A stretch of DNA of 29,348 nt, taken from assembly GCA_002409745.1 (NCBI GenBank), contig DHOU01000044.1:1-29348 (forward strand). The letters are read 5' to 3'. A program made the position numbers and the translations under genes. This DNA is from Bacteroidales bacterium UBA5382. GTDB taxonomy: Bacteria > Bacteroidota > Bacteroidia > Bacteroidales > Dysgonomonadaceae. Every line of letters starts with the position of its first letter. Position 1 is the first letter of the stretch. Positions 8,220 through 15,300 of this stretch are shown piece by piece. The notes beneath the pieces were generated by a model that saw only the letters and a list, made by a program, of their open reading frames with translations, was not told the origin of the DNA and searched no databases.

Positions 8220-8386
8220 TGTATTATTAATATTTTTTATGCTTAAGGGACCGTTAATTAACATGTAAGGCGCATTTTTCGGAAAAAATAGATTGTCCGT
8301 CTTTAATAAAAGACAGAATCTTTTCCCGATTCTCTTCTTTTGCATAGATTTTTATTTATTTTGCAAAGTATTTAATTTGGTCGAGT

Positions 8387-11365
8387 ATGCAATTTACAAC
8401 TTCTCCTTCTGTCGTGCAGTCGCATGACATACGCCGCTTCCGGTTTCGGGATACGCCTTTCGTCAATCTGATGAATAAGCGTATATATAATGTGTTGATC
8501 GTTGCGTCGAAATACGATATGTTTATGTTGGAAGATGACGGCCGTGTGGACGAACAGATTTTCAACGAATATACGTCGCTCAACTTACGTTATCCGCCTC
8601 GTTTTACGCAGGTAAGCACCAACAAAGAGGCGATTCGGGAACTTCGATCGAACCGTTACGAATTGGTTATTTGTATGCCGAATATGGATAATAGCGATGC
8701 TTACGAGTTGGCGAAGGAGGTGAAGAGGGATTATCCTGAAATAGCGACCGTGTTGCTGACGCCTTTTTCGAAAGCGGTTACGCGGGCCTTGGAAAAAGAG
8801 GATTTGAGCGGAATCGATTATGTGTTCAGTTGGTTGGGAAATACCGAATTACTGGTGGCTATTATCAAACTGATTGAAGACCGGATGAATGTGGAGCATG
8901 ATGTGAAAACCGTAGGTGTTCAGACCATCATGTTGGTGGAAGACTCGGTACGCTTTTATTCTGCGGAGCTACCCCTACTTTTCAATTACGTGCTTTCGGC
9001 TTCGAAAGAGTTCTCGAAAGAGGCGCTAAACGCCCACTTGCAGATGTTGCGTATGCGTGGCCGCCCTAAAATATTGTTGGCGCGCGACTATGAAGAGGCA
9101 ATCGACTTGTATAAGAAGTACGGTGATAACATGCTCGGGGTGTTGTCCGATATGAGTTTCAATCGGGAGGGAAAGAAGGACAAACTTGCCGGAAAAAAGC
9201 TGGGCGAATGGATCCGCGAACAGGATGAATATATTCCGATTATTTATTCCTCTTCCGAAAGTCAGAACCGGGAATATGCCGTCCGGATAGACGCTTCGTT
9301 TATCGATAAGAACTCGAAGACGTTTCCGCAGGATTTGGAGAAAACCGTTAAGGATAATTTCGGGTTCGGCGATTTTATCATTGTCGCTCCGCATACCAAG
9401 CAGGAGATTTTCCGGATTAAAAACCTGAAAGAATTGCAACTCAATATCAAGCGTATTCCGAAAGATTCGCTATACTATCATTTGTCGCGCAATCATTTTT
9501 CGAGGTTCTTTTATACTCGGGCAATGTTTCCCGTAGCCGAAATGCTGAAAAAGATTCCCGTGACGGCCTATGCTTCCATGGACGATGCTCTCGAGTTGAT
9601 TTACGAAGCCATTGTCGAATACCGCAAGATGAAAAATACGGGAGTTATTGCGGTGTTTGAAAAAGACCGTTTCGACCAATATTCCAATTTCGCACGCATC
9701 GGTGAAGATTCTTTGGGAGGCAAAGGGCGCGGACTGGCTTTTATCGGGCAGATTGTGAAAACGCATCTCGAACTGAATAACGACGATAATTTTCCGGTCA
9801 TTACACCCAAAACGGTGGTGTTGTGTACCGATATTTTCGATGAGTTCATGCAAGCCAACCGGCTTTACGACATTGCCCTCTCGAACCTGCCGGATGAGGA
9901 TATCCTGAAGCATTTCCTCTCGGCCAAATTGCCCAAGCGGTTGGCGGGCGATTTTCTGGTCTTTTTCGAGGCTATTTCGGCGCCGATAGCCATCCGCTCG
10001 TCGAGCTTGCTCGAAGATTCGCACTATCAGCCTTTCGCCGGAGTGTATTCTACGTATATGATACCGAATGTGACGGACAAGTACGAGATGTTGCACTTGT
10101 TGAGCGATGCCGTCAAAGCGGTCTATGCGTCGGTGTTTTACAAAGACAGTAAGGCGTATATGGCTGCTACGCAGAATCTGATCGAGCAGGAGAAAATGGC
10201 GATCGTCCTGCAGGAAGTCGTCGGGTCGCAATACGGCAACTATTATTATCCGGCCATATCGGGTGTTGCGCGTTCCATTAACTATTATCCCATCGGTAAC
10301 GAACAACCGGGCGACGGCATCGTCAATATGGCGATGGGGCTGGGCAAATATATTGTCGACGGAAATACCGGACTCCGGTTTTCACCGTTGCATCCGTCGA
10401 ATATCTTGCAATTGAGTACGCTCGATTTTGCACTGAGGGATACGCAAACCCTTTTTTACGCGTTGGACATGGAATCTTTTTCCAAGGAGTTCAGGGTCGA
10501 TGACGGATTCAATCTGGCGAAAATCCGTTTAAAGGAAGCAGATAAGAACGGCCCGCTGCGTTTTCTGTCGTCGACCTACGATCCGCAGGATCAGATTATC
10601 CGTGAGGGCTATTATGAAGGCGGGCGGAAGATCGTTTCGTTTGCGAATATTCTTCAACACGGTATGTTCCCGTTGGCGGACACGATCGATAAAATACTGA
10701 AGATCGGGCAGGAGGAGATGGGACGCCCCGTCGAAATCGAGTTTGCCGCCGATATTATCGATCAACAGCACGGGGCCTTTTATGTGTTGCAGATAAGGCC
10801 CATTGTCGATAACCGGGAGGTTGTGCAGGAAAACCTCGAAGAAACGGATGTGAACGATACGGTGCTGTTTTCGAACAATGCATTGGGTAATGGTATTTCG
10901 TCCGATGTATACGATGTGGTGTATGTGAAAACGGCTGCATTTCAAGCCGCGAATAACTCGCTCATCGCCCGAGAAATCGAAAAACTGAACAGGCAGTTCA
11001 CCGAACGCGATGCATATTATGTATTGGTAGGTCCCGGTCGTTGGGGATCTTCCGACCCGTGGCTGGGCATTCCCGTCAAATGGACACACATCAGCCGGGC
11101 AAAAGTCATTGCCGAATCGGCCTTGAAAGACTACCGTATCGAACCGAGCCAAGGGACTCACTTTTTTCAAAACCTTACTTCGTTTGGCGTCGGTTATTTT
11201 ACGATCACTCCTTTTGTCGAAGGCGGCGGTTTTTTCGACGAAGCCTATTTGAATGCTCAACCGGCAATCTTCGAAACCGATTTTATACGGCATGTCCGTT
11301 TCGAGCATCCGTTAGTCATCAAAATTAACGGGAAAAAGAAACTGGGAGTCGTGATGAAGCCGTGA
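8387..11365 (+). CDS. Two receiver-like domains fused to a PPDK/PEP-synthase-type ATP-grasp domain
   Basis: 992-aa probably cytoplasmic protein of unknown substrate. A degenerate receiver fold spans about 33-168: the phosphoacceptor region reads ELVICMPNMD, with Cys where Asp is expected. A second receiver-like domain at about 178-330 keeps the active set: acidic pair Glu185-Asp186, Asp255 in VLSDMSF, Ser288/289 and Lys308, with a long insert after the first helix. From about 440 the PPDK N-terminal (ATP/pyruvate-binding) domain follows: GGKGRGLAF (444-452), IAIRSSSLLEDS (534-545), FAGVYSTY, MAMGLGKYIVDG (648-659) and EIEFAAD with LQIRPI (801-806). No TSH-type phosphohistidine swivelling domain or PEP TIM barrel is present; instead there is a C-terminal region of about 160 residues with GPGRWGSSDPWLG (882-894). 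It is therefore not a complete PEP synthase. Met29 is an alternative start. It stands alone, divergent from the sialic-acid operon. Confidence 0.82.
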   Translation: MQFTTSPSVVQSHDIRRFRFRDTPFVNLMNKRIYNVLIVASKYDMFMLEDDGRVDEQIFNEYTSLNLRYPPRFTQVSTNKEAIRELRSNRYELVICMPNMDNSDAYELAKEVKRDYPEIATVLLTPFSKAVTRALEKEDLSGIDYVFSWLGNTELLVAIIKLIEDRMNVEHDVKTVGVQTIMLVEDSVRFYSAELPLLFNYVLSASKEFSKEALNAHLQMLRMRGRPKILLARDYEEAIDLYKKYGDNMLGVLSDMSFNREGKKDKLAGKKLGEWIREQDEYIPIIYSSSESQNREYAVRIDASFIDKNSKTFPQDLEKTVKDNFGFGDFIIVAPHTKQEIFRIKNLKELQLNIKRIPKDSLYYHLSRNHFSRFFYTRAMFPVAEMLKKIPVTAYASMDDALELIYEAIVEYRKMKNTGVIAVFEKDRFDQYSNFARIGEDSLGGKGRGLAFIGQIVKTHLELNNDDNFPVITPKTVVLCTDIFDEFMQANRLYDIALSNLPDEDILKHFLSAKLPKRLAGDFLVFFEAISAPIAIRSSSLLEDSHYQPFAGVYSTYMIPNVTDKYEMLHLLSDAVKAVYASVFYKDSKAYMAATQNLIEQEKMAIVLQEVVGSQYGNYYYPAISGVARSINYYPIGNEQPGDGIVNMAMGLGKYIVDGNTGLRFSPLHPSNILQLSTLDFALRDTQTLFYALDMESFSKEFRVDDGFNLAKIRLKEADKNGPLRFLSSTYDPQDQIIREGYYEGGRKIVSFANILQHGMFPLADTIDKILKIGQEEMGRPVEIEFAADIIDQQHGAFYVLQIRPIVDNREVVQENLEETDVNDTVLFSNNALGNGISSDVYDVVYVKTAAFQAANNSLIAREIEKLNRQFTERDAYYVLVGPGRWGSSDPWLGIPVKWTHISRAKVIAESALKDYRIEPSQGTHFFQNLTSFGVGYFTITPFVEGGGFFDEAYLNAQPAIFETDFIRHVRFEHPLVIKINGKKKLGVVMKP

Positions 11366-11661
11366 TAGGAAACAGCGAGACAGGGAGACAAGGGGACAGA
11401 GAGACAAAGGGACGGGGGGACAGAGAGACAAGGGGACGGGGGGGACAGAGGGACAGGGAGAATCCCCCCGTACACCGAAATTTCGTTTGTCGGTAGAACA
11501 AATCATCCAATGTATTTAAAAAAAAAGTTAAAACATCTACTTATTGCAGCAATTAGAAGGTTTGTGGCATCAATATATCCGTAAGCGTCGTATTTTTTAT
11601 GTGATCTCGAAAATCGCGCTTCGACATAAACCAATTATTAATTTAAAGAATACGTAGATTT
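11366..11661 (+). repeat. Intergenic region with a G-rich minisatellite and quadruplex motif
   Basis: Starting just after the upstream stop codon, roughly 11380-11460 is almost pure G/A/C with GACA and GGGG units. Two 24-bp copies sit in tandem at 11393-11416 and 11417-11440 and differ at one base; a degraded third follows. At 11432-11458 four G-runs (4, 7, 3 and 3 G) with loops of 2, 5 and 3 nt meet the usual G-quadruplex pattern on the plus strand, hence in the upstream gene's mRNA. The remaining AT-rich 200 bp lead into the lipoprotein gene and show no clear promoter. Open frames across the array are proline-, serine- and cysteine-rich artefacts of the repeat. Confidence 0.85.
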
Positions 11662-12231
11662 ATGAAAAAATTAAGTTATTTGTTGAGTGTAATGCTCGTA
11701 TGTTTGTTCGTTGCGTCTTGTGAAAAAGAAGATGATAAGAAAAATCTGACTCTTAATCCAAGTTCTGTAGAAGTAGAAATAGCCAAAACCGTCGATGTAG
11801 CCGTTAGCGGAGGAACTTCTCCCTACACAGTAACCCCGACGGATAAAACAACCGCCGAATTAACGGTGAGCGGAAGTAAAATTAGCGTAAAAGGAGTAAA
11901 AGCCGGAAAAGCTACTTTCACAGTGAAAGATAAGGATAATAACAGCGCAACACTTTCGGTAACGGTGAAAGATGCTGCCGTACTGAAATTTACTCCTGCC
12001 AAAGTAGAGAAATTGGAGGAGGGTAAGACCGTTGAAGTTACGGTTGCCGGAGGCGAAGCTCCTTATGCTGCCGAACCGAAAGATAAGACGGTAGCCACCG
12101 CAACGGTTACGGATGCCAAGATTACCGTAACCGGCGTGAAAGCCGGAACAACCGAAATTACGGTAACCGATAAAGATAAGAAGAACAGCGCCACTTTCGC
12201 GGTAGAGGTTGTGGCTCCTGCGGCCGGATAG
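11662..12231 (+). CDS. Lipoprotein with two bacterial Ig-like (BIG2-type) repeats
   Basis: 189-aa cell-envelope lipoprotein of unknown function. The signal peptide ends in FVASC with Cys20 as the lipidation site. The next residues EKEDDKK are acidic and lysine-rich, which resembles the Bacteroidetes lipoprotein export signal and suggests display on the cell surface. The rest consists of two homologous repeats (about 28-105 and 108-185), each with the order GG..PY, DKT, KI(S/T)V.GVKAG, TVxDKD and NSAT; this is the Ig-like beta-sandwich pattern seen in adhesins and surface proteins. There is no catalytic motif. A strong terminator follows, so it is probably monocistronic and separate from the macroglobulin gene downstream. 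It could be a binding or spacer module. Confidence 0.85.
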   Translation: MKKLSYLLSVMLVCLFVASCEKEDDKKNLTLNPSSVEVEIAKTVDVAVSGGTSPYTVTPTDKTTAELTVSGSKISVKGVKAGKATFTVKDKDNNSATLSVTVKDAAVLKFTPAKVEKLEEGKTVEVTVAGGEAPYAAEPKDKTVATATVTDAKITVTGVKAGTTEITVTDKDKKNSATFAVEVVAPAAG

Positions 12232-12269
12232 GTTTTTTTGAACGAAAACAGTAAAAGAGATCAAACCGG

Positions 12270-12320
12270 AAGCCGGCTCGGAGAGTTTTCGAACCGGCTT
12301 TTCATTTTATTTTTTTTTCA
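12270..12320 (+). terminator. Rho-independent terminator after the Ig-like lipoprotein gene
   Basis: A 7-bp stem AAGCCGG (12270-12276) pairs with CCGGCTT (12294-12300) across a 17-nt loop. It is followed by a T-rich run, TTTTCATTTTATTTTTTTT, on the plus strand. It lies 39 bp after the lipoprotein stop codon and ends about 35 bp before the next start codon. Confidence 0.88.
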
Positions 12321-12354
12321 ACTAATTGGCCTGTGATTTGTTTATCAGAAGATA

Positions 12355-15300
12355 ATGCACCAACAGTTTAAAACAGCATACGACATGAGAAGATGTTTTT
12401 TCCTTTGCATAGTGTTTGCATACGCTTTTAGTATTTCTGCACAAATGAAACAGACGACAAAAAATTATGAAACCCAATGGCAGGCGGTAGCTGCATACGA
12501 AAAAAAATCGCTACCCCAATCCGCTTCCGCCGAAGTTAATAAGATATTACGTCAGGCGATTGCCGACAAAAACAGCCCGCAAGTCATCAAGGCCCTTATT
12601 CATCAGGGGAAATACGACAGTGTATTGGATAGCCAAAAAGATACGCTGGTCTTCGTTCATTTGAACGAAATGCTTTCGAAAAGTTCCGATCCGATAGAGC
12701 AATCCGTCCTGCATTCCATGTTAGGTGAATTGTATCTCCAATATTATCAGAACGATCGCTGGAACATTGATCAGCGTACGCAACTATCGGGCTTTGTTCC
12801 CGGGGATATGAATGAATGGACGAAAAATATCTTTTACGATAAGGCTGTAGAGCATGTGGCGAAGTCGGTCGCCCCGGCAGACGAGTTGCTGAAAGTGAAA
12901 GTCGAAGACTATGCCGCCGTCATAGAATTGGGAAAGGATTCCCGCCGTTTCTTCCCGACGATGTATGACTTTTTGGCAAAGCGCGCCATCGAGTTGTTCC
13001 CGCAAGTGGAGGAGGATGACGATTTAAGCCGGTCGTTAGCGCGGAAACACATCACACAGGAATCGTTGTTCGCGCCCTTGGAAGAGTTTGTCGAGCTGCC
13101 TTTTAACCCCCAACCGGAGGAATATAACCTGTGGGCGTTGGAAATGTACCGCAGATTGCTCTCGTCGTTGTTTGCAAGGGGATTGGAGCAGTCGACCGTC
13201 CTCATCGAATTGGAGAAAACGGATTATCTGAGAAAATTGTATTCTGCTTACGAAAACTATGCGCTTCTTTCGCTCGAAAAGATGGTCCGGAAATGGGAGC
13301 ATCAGGATTTCAGCGTGGAAATTGTCGATAAGATGGCGGATATCTATCAGGCGAAGTTATTCTCTGCCGATATTCCGGGAGCGGAGGTCGATAATATCCG
13401 GAGAGAAAAGGATGCCCGGAAAAAACTCTATGAATTGTTGCGAAAATACATTGACGCCTTTCCCCGATATGAGCGTATCACTTTATTAAAAAGTAAATTA
13501 TCGGCTCTTACCCAACCCTCTTTCTCGCTTGCCGGGGAGAATACCTATACGCCTGAAAGCGAAAAAAAATTAAACTTGACCTATCAAAATCTGTCCTCGT
13601 TAAAAGCCATGCTCTATCGGGTGGAAATGCCTGTTTTTGACCGGTATAATGAGAATTTGAAGAAAAACGGGAAGAAAACGTTTGTAAAGGAAATATCTGT
13701 TCCATTGCCTCCCGAAGAGGTCTATTTAACAGGTAAAACGGCATTTTCCATCGATATAAAGGAACCGGGAGCCTATAAATTGGAATTCGAGGCGGCGAAT
13801 AAACAAGTCGATAATCGTTCTAACGGGCATGATTTCTATTTTTCCGTTTCCGATTTAGCCGCTTTCGGCCGATCTTTAAAAAAAGATCGTTACGAGTTCT
13901 TCGTCGTTAACCGATCGACCGGCAAACCTGTGAAAAATGCGAAAATCAATATTTATAAACTGCCTGGAAACTGGAACAATTCATCGTTGACTCTTGTCAA
14001 AACCATTCTTGCTGATGAGGAAGGTTTGGCCGTTTATCAAAAAGATATTCCCAATTACGATGTCTTTTATCAAGCTGTTGTCGACGGAGATCGCGGGTCT
14101 CAATTGAGCCGCCTGCCGTCTGCCGGTTATTATTTTTCGGAAGACATAGCGGAAACCACGCCGCAAACCATTATCGATATTTTCACCGATAGAAGCATTT
14201 ATCGTCCCGGACAAACAGTCCATTTCAAGGCGATTGCCCGTTCATCCGGAGATAAAGAGGCGAAACTCGTATCCGGCAAACCGTATGATTTCATCTTATA
14301 CGATACGAACCGTCAGGAACAGGGCAAACAAACATTGACTACGAATGAATACGGCTCCGTGGCTGGCGAGTTTGTGTTACCTCAGGGGGTGTTAACGGGC
14401 TCGTTCTTTATCGAAACGGACCATGGGCGCGTTCCTTTCAGAGTCGAAGAGTATAAACGTCCTACCTTTGAAGTTACGTTCGATAAAATCGATAAGACGT
14501 ATAAGTTCAATGAACAAGTGACGTTGAAAGGTGCTGCGCAGAACTTCTCAGGCATAAAATTACAACGTGCCGAGGTGGCGTATCACGTTTCCCGCCAACA
14601 ATTATGGTGGGGAAATTGGGGACGTCCTGCCGATCACTTTGCCGAAGGAGTGACGCAGACAGATGATAACGGCGCCTTTGAAATAACGTTTACTCCGCAA
14701 AAGACCGATGCCGGCAATACGCTTTTGCGCCCTGCCTATTCGTTCCGCGTAGAGGCCTCCGTAACGGATGTGAATGGAGAAACGCAAACAGGAACGTATA
14801 CCGTGGCGGTAGGCGATGTTTCGATGATATTGCAAGCCGATATTTCCGATAAAGTAGAAAAAAACAGCGACAACAAGTTGAATATTTCCGCCAAAAACCT
14901 GGATGGAAACGATATTTCGGCGGAAGGAACCTATCAATTGTTTTCCTTGCAAGAGAACGATTCTATTGATACGCAAATAGGGGAAGGCCGTTTCGTTACG
15001 GGTGAACAAAAAGAGTTGAAGAATAAACTCAAGGATATTCCTTCCGGAAAATATAAACTCGTTCTCAAATCGAAAGATGATCGGGGCAATGAAGTGAATG
15101 CGGAGAACAGCTTCGTGCTGTATTCCTATGCGGACGCCCGCCCGCCTATCCAAACGAATGACTGGTTTATTGTAAAAAACGGTACGTTCGGAGCGGATGA
15201 AAAGGCCGAAGTCATCTTAGGCGTTTCCGATGAGAACGTCCATGTCCTCTACGAATTGTGGAAGGAAAATACGCTTCTCGAGCGCAAGTGGATCGTTTTA

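Noticed and set aside
9470..10306. 278-codon open frame antisense to the receiver/ATP-grasp gene
   Set aside because: It lies wholly inside a well-supported gene. Its composition (many R, H, Q, I) is the usual antisense shadow and shows no domain or promoter; the same applies to 10529-11308.
11257..11510. Minus-strand frames rich in Pro, Ser, Cys and Leu over the G-rich array
   Set aside because: They translate the minisatellite in different frames and contain only repeat-driven sequence.
14602..15153. 183-codon antisense frame within the macroglobulin gene
   Set aside because: It is fully contained in the real coding frame, with no recognisable domain. Similar antisense frames at 16258-16719 and 17044-17598 were discarded for the same reason.
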